Below are positions 51,061-60,612 of a stretch of DNA of 64,000 nt, one piece after another; the first letter of the stretch is position 1; each line of letters begins with the position of its first letter. This DNA comes from an uncultured Rhodospirillales bacterium (GTDB taxonomy: Bacteria > Pseudomonadota > Alphaproteobacteria > Acetobacterales > Acetobacteraceae). Under the pieces are notes generated by a model. The model worked only from the letters and a program-made list of their open reading frames with translations, ran no database searches and had not been told where the DNA came from. The DNA is taken from positions 225,052 to 289,051 of the forward strand of contig CAILMF010000074.1 in assembly GCA_903835235.1 (NCBI GenBank), read 5' to 3'. The translations under genes were made by a program, and so were the position numbers.

Positions 51061-52020
51061 TCAATCCGGCTTCACGCCGGCCTTGGCGATCACACCGACC
51101 CAGCTTTCCACCATGGTCCGCAGCTGCGCAGTGTGCTCGGCCGGGGTGTTGCCCACGGGGTCGTAGCCCAGCTCCGCCAGGCGCTGGGCGATGGCGGGCT
51201 TCTTCATCGCCTTGGCCACTTCCGCGCTGAAGCGCGCCAGTGCGGCCGGCGGGCTGCCGGTGGGCGCATACAGGCCCCACCAGCTTTCCGCGTTCACGCC
51301 GACCAGGCCGAGTTCGTCGAAGGTGGGCACGGTCGGCATCGCGCCGTTGCGGCGCGCGCCGGTCAGCGCCAGCGGCTTCAGCGCGCCGCTTTCCACATGC
51401 ACGCGGCCGCTGCTGATGCCGCCGAACAGCAGTTGCACATTGCCGCCCAGCAGGTCGTTCAGCGCCGGTGCGGTGCCGCGATAGGGCACATGCGTCAGGT
51501 CGATATTGGCCACCTGCTTCAGCAATTCGCCGGCCAAATGCGTGCCGGCGCCGTTGCCGCCGCTGCCGTAGTTGAGCTTGCCGGGGTTCGCCTTGGCATA
51601 GGCGATCAGGCCGGGCATGTCGTTGAACGGCACGCTGGGGTGCGCCAGCAGCACCACGGGGGCGCTGGCCATCATGGTCACACCCGTAAAGTCGCGCAGC
51701 GTGTCGTAGGGCAGGCGGCTGCCGAACAGGCCGGGATTGATCAGGAAGGTGCTGTCGCTGGCCACCAGCGTGTAGCCATCCGGCGGCGACTTTGCCACCG
51801 CATCGGTGCCCACCGTGCTGGCGGCGCCGGCGCGGTTTTCGATGATGACGTTCTGGCCCAGGCTAGCCGTCAGTTCCGGCGCCAGGATGCGGGTGATGAT
51901 GTCGGTGCCGCCACCAGGCGCGAAGGCGACGATGATTTTTATCGGGCGCTCGGGAAAATCCGCGGCCTGCGCCGTGAAGGGCAGGGCGGTGGCGGCGGCG
52001 AGGAGGGCGCGGCGGTTCAT
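51061..52020 (-). CDS. Bug family (TTT) substrate-binding protein
   Basis: A 319-aa periplasmic protein with signal NRRALLAAATALPFTAQA. IKIIVAFAPGGGTDIITRIL, VIIENRAGAASTVGTDAV and HVPYRGTAPALNDLLGG are the family motifs. Its ATG overlaps the stop of the upstream TauD-family dioxygenase gene (ATGA), so both are one transcript and the ligand may be the dioxygenase substrate. Confidence 0.9.
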   Translation of the reverse strand: MNRRALLAAATALPFTAQAADFPERPIKIIVAFAPGGGTDIITRILAPELTASLGQNVIIENRAGAASTVGTDAVAKSPPDGYTLVASDSTFLINPGLFGSRLPYDTLRDFTGVTMMASAPVVLLAHPSVPFNDMPGLIAYAKANPGKLNYGSGGNGAGTHLAGELLKQVANIDLTHVPYRGTAPALNDLLGGNVQLLFGGISSGRVHVESGALKPLALTGARRNGAMPTVPTFDELGLVGVNAESWWGLYAPTGSPPAALARFSAEVAKAMKKPAIAQRLAELGYDPVGNTPAEHTAQLRTMVESWVGVIAKAGVKPD

Positions 52021-53015
52021 GCGGTTCGTCCGGTCTGGGCGCCGGTGATGTAGCCGTCGCGCATGCTGGGGTGGATGGGGCGGATGTCGTCAACCAGCAG
52101 CCAGAGCCGCAGCAGCAGCCGCTTCAGCGCGGGGTTGTCGGTGAAGCCGGTGCGCCAGTGCATCACCGTCCAGTTGTTCAGCAGTTGCAGGTCGCCGGGC
52201 TGGAAATCCATGTCGAGCCGGAATTCCTCGCTGCGGGCGAGGTCCACCATGCGGTCGATCGCGCGCATTTCCTCGGCCGGCACCGTCACGCCCATGCGGC
52301 GCTGCGCGTCCTTGATGGTGCTGGCGTTGAACACGCAGCTCAGCTTGCCCTGGTGCCAGCGATACACCGGCACCGGCACCGGCGAGGAGCCGAAGGGCGC
52401 CGCTTCCGAGGCATCGCCGCGCAAATCGTGGTGGAAGCCGCGGTACAGCACCGGCAGGTCTTCCGGGAAGCGCTCCAGCATGGCGTTGTGGATGGCGACC
52501 AGGCTGGCGATGCGGCTCAACCCGCCTTGCTGCGCCGGGTTGATGCAGAGCAGCGCGACGACATCGCCGGGGTCGGTATGCGGGCGCTGCTCGGCATTGG
52601 TCTGGCTCGGCTTCACGTTCAGCGCGTTGACGTCCAGGCCCCGGTCGGTGATCTCGGCCAGCATATCGCCGCGCAGGTTCTGCTTCACCGCGCGGCCCCA
52701 ATGCAGGCCCAGGCCCCAGTACAGCGCGCGGGTCTCGGCATCGCTCATGCCCGGGGTGGGCAGGCCGCGCAGCAGCACGAAGCCGCGGCCATCGGTGACA
52801 TGCTCCAGCGCCTCGGCCAGCCAGGGCGCGGTCAGCGGCAGCGGGAAGTCGGCGCGGGAGAAGCCGAGGCCACGGCCGGCAACGCGCAGCGTGGCGTCGC
52901 GCATCTCGGTGACCATGGCGGGGGTGGGGCGCATGACCCAATCCTGGCGTCCAGCCAAAGCGGGGCCGTGCCAGGCGCTGGCATCGGTGATGCGATGCCG
53001 CAGGATCTCGACCAT
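52017..53015 (-). CDS. TauD/TfdA family Fe(II)/2-oxoglutarate-dependent dioxygenase
   Basis: A 332-aa oxygenase. The iron ligands are H146 and D148 (RPHTDPGD) and H286 (WTVMHWRTG); the 2-oxoglutarate-binding Arg lies in LLLRLWL. The family hydroxylates sulfonates, phenoxyacids, betaines or other small acids; the substrate here is not predictable. It is the first gene of a two-gene unit with a Bug binding protein. ATG at 53013-53015 follows GGGAGG. Confidence 0.88.
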   Translation of the reverse strand: MVEILRHRITDASAWHGPALAGRQDWVMRPTPAMVTEMRDATLRVAGRGLGFSRADFPLPLTAPWLAEALEHVTDGRGFVLLRGLPTPGMSDAETRALYWGLGLHWGRAVKQNLRGDMLAEITDRGLDVNALNVKPSQTNAEQRPHTDPGDVVALLCINPAQQGGLSRIASLVAIHNAMLERFPEDLPVLYRGFHHDLRGDASEAAPFGSSPVPVPVYRWHQGKLSCVFNASTIKDAQRRMGVTVPAEEMRAIDRMVDLARSEEFRLDMDFQPGDLQLLNNWTVMHWRTGFTDNPALKRLLLRLWLLVDDIRPIHPSMRDGYITGAQTGRTA

Positions 53016-53081
53016 CGAAGCCTCCCGCAGGGGTTGCGGGGGCAGGCTAGCGCGGCTTCGGCGCCGGGCGCTAGCGGGCGC

Positions 53082-53723
53082 CTACCGGGCGCGCCTCAAA
53101 CGGGGCGCCGGCAGGCCGGCGTTGTTGCGCTTGGGCACCGGCACCTCCTCACCCATCAGGCGCAGCTGGGCGGGTGCGCCATTGGCCGCGGGCATGGCGC
53201 TGAGTTCCAGCGGCACCGGCCAGAAGCATTCCACCCGGTCCTCATCCCGCAGCGCCAGGAACACCACGCGCTCCACCTGGCCGCGGTCGCCGGTTTCCAC
53301 CGCAAAGCGGAACAGCAGCCCGTCGTCATCGGCCTCGCCGAGCGCGAGCGAAAGCTGCTGCGCCTCCACTTGCTGGCGCTTCAATATGCGCACGGTCGGG
53401 TCATCCGCGGCGCCGCGCCAGAAGCGCACCGGCACCTGGTCGATCAGGAAGACGAAGAGGTGGCTCTCGTCCAGCACCTTCAGCCAGGGGTAGTGGCCGG
53501 CTTCGGCGGTGCGGCGCAGGCGGTGGCGGCTGAAGGCATAGGCGCGGCAGCCGATGCTCCAGCTGTCGTCGCCCATTTCCTCGGACGCCATGGCGATGGC
53601 GTCTCGCCGCGCATTGGCCAGCAGGCGGGCGCAGGTCTGCAACCGCTCGGCGGTCAGGGCGGGGTGCAGCTCCCAGGGGGATTTCCCGCGGGAGGTGGGC
53701 AAAGGCGCGGAGCTCTCGGTCAT
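53082..53723 (-). CDS. conserved hypothetical protein, 213 aa
   Basis: I do not recognise a family. The protein starts MTESSAPLPTSRGKSPWELH and is soluble with no signal peptide. An N-terminal helical part (RLQTCARLLANARRDAIAMA) is followed by an alpha/beta part with VFLIDQVPVRFWRG and ECFWPVPLELS, then a basic Pro-rich tail. It stands alone between the dioxygenase unit and the RraA-like gene. Confidence 0.65.
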   Translation of the reverse strand: MTESSAPLPTSRGKSPWELHPALTAERLQTCARLLANARRDAIAMASEEMGDDSWSIGCRAYAFSRHRLRRTAEAGHYPWLKVLDESHLFVFLIDQVPVRFWRGAADDPTVRILKRQQVEAQQLSLALGEADDDGLLFRFAVETGDRGQVERVVFLALRDEDRVECFWPVPLELSAMPAANGAPAQLRLMGEEVPVPKRNNAGLPAPRLRRAR

Positions 53724-53813
53724 GCGCGGGGTCTCCTTGCGACTCGGCAGCTTACCACGCTGGACTCGCGTCGCGGGAAGCGGGAAAAACAGGGCAAGAC
53801 CAGAGGAACCGCC

Positions 53814-54530
53814 ATGCCGCTTGCCGCCGAAACCCGGGCGAAGCTGAAGACCGTCAGCACCGCGACGGTCGCCACCGCGCTATACAAGCGCGGCTTCCGC
53901 AACCAGATGCTGCAGGGCGTGCAGGCGCTGAACCCCAGGCACCCCACGATGGTCGGCGAGGCCTATACGCTGCGCTACATCCCCGCGCGGGAGGACCTGA
54001 ACAGCCTGGAAGTGTTCAAGGACCCCAGCCACCCGCAGCGCCGCGCGGTGGAGGAATGCCCTGAAGGCGCGGTCTTCGTCATCGACAGCCGCAAGGATGC
54101 GCGAGCCGCTTCCGCCGGCGGCATCCTGGTGACCCGGCTGATGATGCGCGGCGTCGCCGGCGTGGTGACCGATGGCGGCTTCCGCGATGCCGACGAGATC
54201 GCCGGGCTGGACTTCCCCAGCTACCACCAGCGGCCTTCTGCCCCCACGAACCTCACCCTGCACCAGGCGGTGGAGGCCAATGGCCCCATCGCCTGCGGCG
54301 ATGCGGCGGTATGGCCCGGCGACGTCATGCTGGGCGATGGCGACGGCGTGATCTGCATCCCCGCGCACCTGGCCGAGGAGATCGCCAACGAGGCGGTGGA
54401 GATGACCGCCTATGAGGATTTCGTGACCGAACGCGTCCGCGCCGGGCACAGCATCCGCGGGCTGTATCCGGCCACCGACCCCAACTCGCTCACGCTCTTC
54501 GCCGCCTGGCGCAAGGAGAATAACCGGTGA
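53814..54530 (+). CDS. RraA-like protein (HMG/CHA aldolase family)
   Basis: A 238-aa protein with the RraA fold: STATVATALYKRGFRNQML, GILVTRLMMRGVAGVVTDGG, RDADEI and GDGDGVICIPAHLAEEI. True RraA inhibits RNase E; most relatives are 4-hydroxy-4-methyl-2-oxoglutarate or oxaloacetate lyases, and the GGFRDADEI and GD-D motifs fit a metal-dependent lyase. It overlaps the following Bug gene, which favours a catabolic lyase role over RNase control. Confidence 0.82.
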   Translation: MPLAAETRAKLKTVSTATVATALYKRGFRNQMLQGVQALNPRHPTMVGEAYTLRYIPAREDLNSLEVFKDPSHPQRRAVEECPEGAVFVIDSRKDARAASAGGILVTRLMMRGVAGVVTDGGFRDADEIAGLDFPSYHQRPSAPTNLTLHQAVEANGPIACGDAAVWPGDVMLGDGDGVICIPAHLAEEIANEAVEMTAYEDFVTERVRAGHSIRGLYPATDPNSLTLFAAWRKENNR

Positions 54531-55504
54531 ACCGTCGCTCGCTCCTCGCCGCCGCCGCGCTGCTGCCCGGCATGTCCCCCCTTGGTGCCCGCGCGCAGGA
54601 GGAATGGCCGGCGCGGACCACCACCATCATCGTGCCCTTCGCACCGGGATCGTCGTCCGACATCGTCGCCCGCGCCGCGGCGCAGCGGCTGACCACCACG
54701 CTGGGCCAGCCGGTGGTGGTGGAGAACCGGCCGGGCGCCACCGGGGAAGTCGGTGCGCGCCAGGTGATCCGATCAGCGCCGGATGGCCATACGCTGATGC
54801 ATGCGCCGATCTCCACCTGGGCCATCAACGTCGCGCTGCGGCCCAGCCTGGGCTACGACCCCGTGACGCAGCTGACGCGACTCTCCCAGACCGTGCGCAC
54901 GCCCAATGTGCTGGTGGTGAACCCGGCCAAGGTGCCGGTGGCGGACCTCGCGGGCTTCATCGCCTGGCTTAAGGCGAATAGCCGCACCGCCAGCTATTCC
55001 AGCAGCGGCATCGGCTCCTCCGACCACCTGACCGCCGAGATGTTCAAGCAGGCCACCGGCACGGAGGCGGTGCATGCGCCGTTCAGCGGCGGCGCGCCGG
55101 CCACCACGGCGCTGCTCTCGGGCGATGTCTCGTTCAGCTTCCAGAACCTCGGCAGCATCTTCCCGCAGATCAGGGATGGCCGGGTCCGCGGCATCCTGAT
55201 CACCAGCGAGGCGCGGCACGCGCTGCTGCCGCAGGTGCCGACCGCGGCGCAGGGCGGGCTGGGGGATTTCGTGGTCTATTCCTGGCAGGCGCTGGGCGGC
55301 CCGCCGGGCATGGCGCCGGCGCTGGCCAGCAAGGTCCACGCCGCCTTCCGCGCCGCGCTGCTGTCGCCCGAGGTGAAGGCGCGCATGGAGGAGATCGGCT
55401 TCGAGGTCGTCGCCAGCACGCCCGGCGAATTCGCCAGCTTCCAGCAGGGCGAGATCGCCCGCTGGAAGCGCGTGGTGCAGGCCGGCAACATCAAGGCCGA
55501 GTAG
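54527..55504 (+). CDS. Bug family (TTT) substrate-binding protein
   Basis: A 325-aa periplasmic protein. The signal is NRRSLLAAAALLPGMSPLGARA; TTIIVPFAPGSSSDIVARAA, VVVENRPGATGEVGAR and HAPFSGGAPATTALLSGD are the family motifs. Coupled to the RraA-like gene by an ATGA overlap. No membrane components are adjacent. It ends just before the double-hairpin element at 55508. Confidence 0.88.
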   Translation: MNRRSLLAAAALLPGMSPLGARAQEEWPARTTTIIVPFAPGSSSDIVARAAAQRLTTTLGQPVVVENRPGATGEVGARQVIRSAPDGHTLMHAPISTWAINVALRPSLGYDPVTQLTRLSQTVRTPNVLVVNPAKVPVADLAGFIAWLKANSRTASYSSSGIGSSDHLTAEMFKQATGTEAVHAPFSGGAPATTALLSGDVSFSFQNLGSIFPQIRDGRVRGILITSEARHALLPQVPTAAQGGLGDFVVYSWQALGGPPGMAPALASKVHAAFRAALLSPEVKARMEEIGFEVVASTPGEFASFQQGEIARWKRVVQAGNIKAE

Positions 55505-55507
55505 GCG

Positions 55508-55629
55508 CTAGTGTCCTGATTTCGAAGTCCTGCGGCCTTCGAAATCAGGACACCAGCCTTTGTTTCCAGTGGCCTGCTTATCCGCTGCGTTCGTCCGAGA
55601 TCGGACGCACGCAGCGGGCAGGACACTAG
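55508..55629. repeat. 122-bp intergenic double-hairpin element with terminal inverted repeats
   Basis: Outer arms CTAGTGTCCTG (55508-55518) and CAGGACACTAG (55619-55629) are perfect inverted repeats. Inside are a 17-bp perfect hairpin (55511-55527 with 55537-55553, 9-base loop) and a second hairpin (CCGCTGCGT 55582-55590 with ACGCAGCGG 55609-55617, inner GTCCG/CGGAC). The first hairpin is followed by CCTTTGTTTCC, so it could end plus-strand transcription. The right arm contains the stop codon (55626-55628) of the convergent gene. The cloverleaf-like layout resembles short non-autonomous repeat elements. Confidence 0.75.
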
Positions 55630-56906
55630 CTGAACGCCCCATAGACCAGGCTGCGCAGCGCATAGCGGTAGCGCAGCCGGTCGCTCGGGCCCTGCAGCAT
55701 CAGCACGGCGTAGAGTTCCTCGGCCGGGTCCACCCAGAAATAGGTGCCGTAGGCGCCGCCCCAGCTGTAGTCGCCGACACTGCCCGGCACCGCGCCGCGG
55801 CCGACGCTGGTGCGCACCGCGAAGCCCAGGCCGAAGCCGGTGCCGAATTCGGCCGAGGGCGCCAGCCCGCCGAAGCGGCTGAACAAGCCGGGCGCGTATT
55901 GCGTGCCCGGCGGCAGGTGGTCCTGAGTCATCAACTGCACGGTCTTGCGGCTGGCGATGCGCACGCCGCCGTATTGCCCGCCATTCAGCAGCATCTGGCA
56001 GAAGCGGGCATAGTCGGCGGCGGTGGAGACCATGCCGCCGCCGCCGCTGAACCACTTGGGTTCGCTCAGCGGGTTGGGCACCGCCTGCTTGCGGCCGGTG
56101 GCGGGGTCCACCTGCGGGTAGGCGCAGCGGTTGGCGCTGGCGGCGGGCGCCCAGAAGCCGGTATCGGCCAGCCCCAGCGGGGCGCAGATGCGGGCCTGGA
56201 TGAAGGCGTTGAGGTCCTGGCCGGAGATCACCTCCACCAGGCGGCCCACCACATCCGTGGCGTGGCTGTATTCCCAATGCGTGCCGGGCTGGAACATCAG
56301 CGGCTGGGCGGCCAGGCGGGTGATGAACTGGGTGTTGGTCTGCTCGGCGTCGGCCACCTTGGCGTCGGTGTAGAGCATCTGCACCGGGTCCGGCGGCGGC
56401 GCGCCCTGGATCGGCAGGGAGCCATAGGTCAGGCCGGAGGTATGCCGCAGCAGGTCGTGCAGGGTCATCGGGCGGGCCGGCGCCACGCGGTCCACGCCGA
56501 CCCGGACGGTCGCGAATTCCGGCAGGTACTGCGCCACGGGGTGGGACAGTGCGGCGCGGCCTTCCTCCACCAGCAGCATCAGCGAGAGCGAGGCCATCGG
56601 CTTGGTCATGGAGGCGATGCGGAACACCGCGTCCTTCGGCATCGCCGCGCGCTGGTCGCGGTCTCGGAAGCCGAAGGATTCCAGATAGGCCAGCTTGCCG
56701 GCGCGGCCGATGGCGATGACCGCGCCGGGGATGCGGTTGGCGGCGATCTCGGCGTTGATCCAGGGCGCGATGCGGCCCAGACGGTCTGCCGAAAACCCGG
56801 CCGCGGCGGGGCTGGCGGCGCGCGGCAAGGCCGGCGGGGCGGCCTGGGCGGCGCCGAGGAAGGCGGTGGAGCCGACGAGCGACAGGGCAGCGCGACGGGC
56901 GAGCAT
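55626..56906 (-). CDS. serine hydrolase of the beta-lactamase fold (class C / esterase EstB-like)
   Basis: A 426-aa exported protein with signal [25 protein letters not shown] at 99-102 holds the nucleophile and general base, YSH at 213-215 is the Y-x-N-like motif, and [12 protein letters not shown] replaces the KTG box. The family includes esterases, D-aminopeptidases and transpeptidase-like enzymes; most are not beta-lactamases. ATG at 56904-56906 is 9 bases after GGAGG. Divergent from the carboxylase genes. Confidence 0.88.
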   Translation of the reverse strand: MLARRAALSLVGSTAFLGAAQAAPPALPRAASPAAAGFSADRLGRIAPWINAEIAANRIPGAVIAIGRAGKLAYLESFGFRDRDQRAAMPKDAVFRIASMTKPMASLSLMLLVEEGRAALSHPVAQYLPEFATVRVGVDRVAPARPMTLHDLLRHTSGLTYGSLPIQGAPPPDPVQMLYTDAKVADAEQTNTQFITRLAAQPLMFQPGTHWEYSHATDVVGRLVEVISGQDLNAFIQARICAPLGLADTGFWAPAASANRCAYPQVDPATGRKQAVPNPLSEPKWFSGGGGMVSTAADYARFCQMLLNGGQYGGVRIASRKTVQLMTQDHLPPGTQYAPGLFSRFGGLAPSAEFGTGFGLGFAVRTSVGRGAVPGSVGDYSWGGAYGTYFWVDPAEELYAVLMLQGPSDRLRYRYALRSLVYGAFS

Positions 56907-57024
56907 GGCGGTTTCCTCCGGGTTCATTGGCAGCTTTGTTGCCGGCATGCTGCGCGCCGCCGCTGGCTCGCGCAAGCCGGGCCGTGCTGGTATGCAGGCG
57001 GGGCAGGAAACGGAACGTCAGGGC

Positions 57025-58632
57025 ATGGCCACACTCACCTCCGCGCTGGACCCGCGCAGCGCCGGCTTCAACGCCAATGCCGCGCGCATGAAGACGCTGG
57101 TGGCGGAGCTGCGCGAGCAGGTGGAGGCGGTGCGCCAGGGCGGCGGCGAGGTGGCGCGCAACCGCCATACCGGTCGCGGCAAGCTGCTGCCGCGCGACCG
57201 CATTCGCACGCTGATCGACCCGGCTTCGCCCTTCCTGGAATTCTCGCAGCTGGCGGCGCATGGCATGTACGGGGAGAACATCCCGGCCGCCGGCATCATC
57301 ACCGGCATCGGCCGCGTGGCGGGGCGGGAATGCGTTGTCGTCGCCAATGATGCGACGGTGAAGGGCGGCACCTACTTCCCGATGACGGTGAAGAAGCATC
57401 TGCGCGCGCAGGAGATTGCCCAGCAGAACAACCTGCCCTGCATCTACCTGGTGGACAGCGGCGGCGCCAACCTGCCGAACCAGGACGAGGTCTTCCCGGA
57501 CCGCGACCACTTCGGCCGCATCTTCTACAACCAGGCCAACATGTCCGCAGCCGGCATTCCGCAGGTGGCGGTGGTGATGGGCAGCTGCACCGCCGGCGGC
57601 GCCTATGTGCCGGCGATGAGCGACGAGGCGATCATCGTCCGCAACCAGGGCACCATCTTCCTGGCCGGCCCGCCGCTGGTGAAGGCGGCGACCGGCGAGG
57701 TGGTGAGCGCCGAGGACCTCGGCGGCGCCGAGGTGCATTCCCGCATCAGCGGCGTGACCGACCACATGGCCGAGAACGACGCCCAGGCGCTGGGCCTGGC
57801 GCGGCGGATCATCGGCAACCTGAACCGGGTGAAGCAGGTGGGGCTGGACGTGCAGCCGCCGCGCCCGCCGCTGTACGACGCCGCCGAGCTGCACGGCGTG
57901 GTGCCCGCCGATATCCGCGAGCCCTATGACGTGCGGGAGGTGATTGCCCGCGTGGTGGATGGCAGCGAATTCGACGAGTTCAAGCGGCTGTACGGGCCAA
58001 CGCTGGTCTGCGGCTTCGCCCGCATCTTCGGCTACCCCGTGGGGATTTTGGCCAATAACGGCGTGCTGTTCAGCGAGAGCGCGCAGAAGGGCGCCCACTT
58101 CATCGAGCTGTGCAACCAGCGCGGCATTCCCTTGGTGTTCCTGCAGAACATCACCGGCTTCATGGTCGGGCGGAAGTATGAGAGCGGCGGCATCGCCAAG
58201 GATGGCGCCAAGCTGGTCACGGCGGTGGCGACGGCGCGCGTGCCGAAGTTCACCGTCATCATCGGCGGCAGCTTCGGCGCCGGCAATTACGGCATGTGCG
58301 GCCGGGCCTATTCGCCGCGCTTCCTGTTCATGTGGCCCAACGCGCGCATCTCCGTGATGGGCGGCATCCAGGCGGCGGCGGTGCTCTCCACCATCAGGCG
58401 CGACGGCATCGAGGCCAAGGGCGGCACCTGGCCGGCCGAGGAAGAGCAGAAATTCAAGGCGCCGATCGAGGCGCAGTACGAAGCCCAGGGCCACCCCTTC
58501 TACGCCAGCGCCAGGCTGTGGGATGACGGCATCATCGACCCCGCGGATACCCGCATGGTGCTGGGGCTGTCGCTTTCCGCTGCGCTGAACGCGCCGGTGC
58601 CGGCGACCACCGCGCCGCTGTTCCGGATGTGA
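57025..58632 (+). CDS. mccB: acyl-CoA carboxylase carboxyltransferase subunit, methylcrotonyl-CoA type
   Basis: A 535-aa carboxyltransferase. [15 protein letters not shown], the acyl-CoA and biotin oxyanion regions ([32 protein letters not shown]) and the C-terminus PLFRM are typical of the methylcrotonyl-CoA carboxylase beta subunit, which acts in leucine catabolism. Length is normal. The usual partners (isovaleryl-CoA dehydrogenase, methylglutaconyl hydratase, HMG-CoA lyase) are not in the window. Its TGA overlaps the alpha-subunit ATG. Confidence 0.88.
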   Translation: MATLTSALDPRSAGFNANAARMKTLVAELREQVEAVRQGGGEVARNRHTGRGKLLPRDRIRTLIDPASPFLEFSQLAAHGMYGENIPAAGIITGIGRVAGRECVVVANDATVKGGTYFPMTVKKHLRAQEIAQQNNLPCIYLVDSGGANLPNQDEVFPDRDHFGRIFYNQANMSAAGIPQVAVVMGSCTAGGAYVPAMSDEAIIVRNQGTIFLAGPPLVKAATGEVVSAEDLGGAEVHSRISGVTDHMAENDAQALGLARRIIGNLNRVKQVGLDVQPPRPPLYDAAELHGVVPADIREPYDVREVIARVVDGSEFDEFKRLYGPTLVCGFARIFGYPVGILANNGVLFSESAQKGAHFIELCNQRGIPLVFLQNITGFMVGRKYESGGIAKDGAKLVTAVATARVPKFTVIIGGSFGAGNYGMCGRAYSPRFLFMWPNARISVMGGIQAAAVLSTIRRDGIEAKGGTWPAEEEQKFKAPIEAQYEAQGHPFYASARLWDDGIIDPADTRMVLGLSLSAALNAPVPATTAPLFRM

Positions 58633-60584
58633 TGGCCATGTTCGACAGCATCCTCATCGCCAACCGGGGCGAGATCGCCTGCCGCATCATCCGCACCGCG
58701 CGGGCCATGGGTATCCGCACGGTCGCGGTCTATTCGGAAGCCGACGCGCTGGCGCGGCACGTCGCGATGGCCGACGAGGCCCATTGCATCGGCCCCGCCC
58801 CGGCGCGGGAGAGCTATCTGCGCGGCGACGCCATCATCGCGGTGGCGCTGGCCAGCGGTGCGCAGGCGGTGCATCCCGGCTATGGCTTCCTCTCGGAGAA
58901 CGCCGATTTCGCCGAGGCCTGCGCCGCCGCCGGCCTCACCTTCATCGGCCCGCCGGCCAGCGCCATCCGCGCCATGGGCAGCAAATCCGCCGCCAAGGCG
59001 TTGATGGAGCGCTCCGGCGTGCCGCTGGTGCCGGGCTATCACGGCGCCGACCAATCGCCGGCGTTGCTGGCCGCCGAGGCCGCCCGCATCGGCTTCCCGG
59101 TGCTGATCAAGGCCAGCGCCGGCGGTGGCGGCAAGGGCATGCGCATCGTGCGCGATGCCGCCGACTTCGCCGAAGCCCTGGCGATGGCCAAGGGCGAGGC
59201 ACGCGCCAGCTTCGGCGACGACCAGGTGCTGGTGGAACGCTACCTGCAGAAGCCGCGGCATATCGAGGTGCAGGTCTTCGCGGACACCCAGGGCAACACC
59301 GTTCATCTGTTCGAGCGCGACTGTTCCATCCAGCGCCGCCACCAGAAGGTGGTGGAGGAAGCGCCCGCGCCGGGCATGAGCGAGCAACGCCGCGCCGCGA
59401 TGGGCGAGGCCGCCTGCGCCGCTGCCCGCGCCATCGGCTATGTCGGCGCCGGCACGGTGGAGTTCATTGCCGAGAACGACGACTTCTTCTTCATGGAGAT
59501 GAACACCCGGTTGCAGGTGGAGCATCCGGTGACCGAGGCGATCACCGGGGAAGACCTGGTGGAGTGGCAACTCCGCGTCGCTGCCGGCCAGCCCTTGCCC
59601 TGCACCCAGCAGCAACTCGGCATCCACGGCCACGCCATCGAGGTGCGGGTCTACGCGGAAGACCCGACGCGCGACTTCGCGCCCTCCATCGGCACGCTGC
59701 ACCATCTGCGCGAACCCGAGGGCGCGCGGATCGACACCGGCGTGCGCCAGGGCGACGCCATCCCGATCCACTACGACCCGATGATATCCAAGCTGATCGT
59801 GCATGGCAGCGACCGCGCCGAGGCCCTGCGCCGGCTGAACCGCGCGCTGGCGCAGTATGAGATTGCCGGCGTCGCCACCAACCTGGGCCTGCTGCGCGCC
59901 ATCGCCGCCCACCCGGCCTTCGCGGCGGCGGAGCTGGATACTGGCTTCATCGCCAACCACCCGGAGGTGCTGGCGCCGCCCCCACCGGCGCCGCGCAGCG
60001 TGCTGGCCGCCGCCATCCACCGCCTGCTGCGGGACGAAGCCCCGCCCGCCGCGCCGGGCGACCCCTACTCCCCCTGGGCGCAGGCCAACGCCTGGCGGCT
60101 GAACGGCGAGGGCTACCAGGACTTCACCCTGGCCGAGGGCGAGGCGCGCCACGAGCTTCGCGCCCATATCCTGCCCCACGGCTTCCGCTTGGGCGAAGAC
60201 CTGGTGCATGCGACCGACGCCGACGGCCTCACCACCCTGCGCCTGGGCACCACCACCGAAAAACTGCGCGTGTTGCGCCAGGGCCAGGCGCTCACCGTCT
60301 TCCGCAACGGCGTCGCTTTCGCGCTGACCCATATCGACCCGCGCGCGCCGGTGGACGCCGCCCAGGCCGGCGGTGGCCGCATCCTGGCGCCCATGCCCGG
60401 CCGTGTGCTGGAAGTGCTGGTCGCTCCCGGCGACAAGGTCACCCGCGGCCAGGTGCTGCTGATGCTGGAGGCGATGAAGGTGCAGATGCGCATCACCGCC
60501 CCGGCCGATGGCACCGTGGCCAGCCTGCGCTGCGCCGCCGGCGAGCTGGTGGAGGACGGCACCGAATTGGTCACGCTGGACTAG
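58632..60584 (+). CDS. mccA: acyl-CoA carboxylase biotin carboxylase/BCCP subunit, methylcrotonyl-CoA type
   Basis: A 650-aa protein with a biotin carboxylase domain (FDSILIANRGEIACRIIRTA, ATP loop SAGGGGKGMR, ERDCSIQRRHQK, EMNTRLQVEHPVTE), an MCC-type linker domain, and a C-terminal biotinyl domain with the biotin lysine in LEAMKVQM. It carboxylates biotin with bicarbonate and ATP and passes the group to MccB. ATG at 58632 (TGATG overlap) is preferred; 58638 is also possible. Confidence 0.9.
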   Translation: MAMFDSILIANRGEIACRIIRTARAMGIRTVAVYSEADALARHVAMADEAHCIGPAPARESYLRGDAIIAVALASGAQAVHPGYGFLSENADFAEACAAAGLTFIGPPASAIRAMGSKSAAKALMERSGVPLVPGYHGADQSPALLAAEAARIGFPVLIKASAGGGGKGMRIVRDAADFAEALAMAKGEARASFGDDQVLVERYLQKPRHIEVQVFADTQGNTVHLFERDCSIQRRHQKVVEEAPAPGMSEQRRAAMGEAACAAARAIGYVGAGTVEFIAENDDFFFMEMNTRLQVEHPVTEAITGEDLVEWQLRVAAGQPLPCTQQQLGIHGHAIEVRVYAEDPTRDFAPSIGTLHHLREPEGARIDTGVRQGDAIPIHYDPMISKLIVHGSDRAEALRRLNRALAQYEIAGVATNLGLLRAIAAHPAFAAAELDTGFIANHPEVLAPPPPAPRSVLAAAIHRLLRDEAPPAAPGDPYSPWAQANAWRLNGEGYQDFTLAEGEARHELRAHILPHGFRLGEDLVHATDADGLTTLRLGTTTEKLRVLRQGQALTVFRNGVAFALTHIDPRAPVDAAQAGGGRILAPMPGRVLEVLVAPGDKVTRGQVLLMLEAMKVQMRITAPADGTVASLRCAAGELVEDGTELVTLD

Positions 60585-60612
60585 CGCGCGAAGCGACAGG
60601 CATGCTGCCGCA

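Noticed and set aside
52071..54530. Plus-strand open frame over the dioxygenase and hypothetical genes
   Set aside because: Only its last 239 codons (from 53814) are the real RraA-like gene; the rest is antisense read-through.
53814..54530. Bona fide RNase E inhibitor RraA
   Set aside because: Overlap with a transporter gene and lyase-type motifs favour an aldolase-like catabolic protein.
55626..56906. Antibiotic-resistance class C beta-lactamase
   Set aside because: The KTG box is replaced by a WGG-type motif and overall similarity is to esterase/carboxypeptidase-like relatives.
55276..58494. Long minus-strand open frame (1072 codons) across the Bug, serine hydrolase and mccB genes
   Set aside because: It crosses three well-supported genes in other frames and has low-complexity, motif-free sequence.
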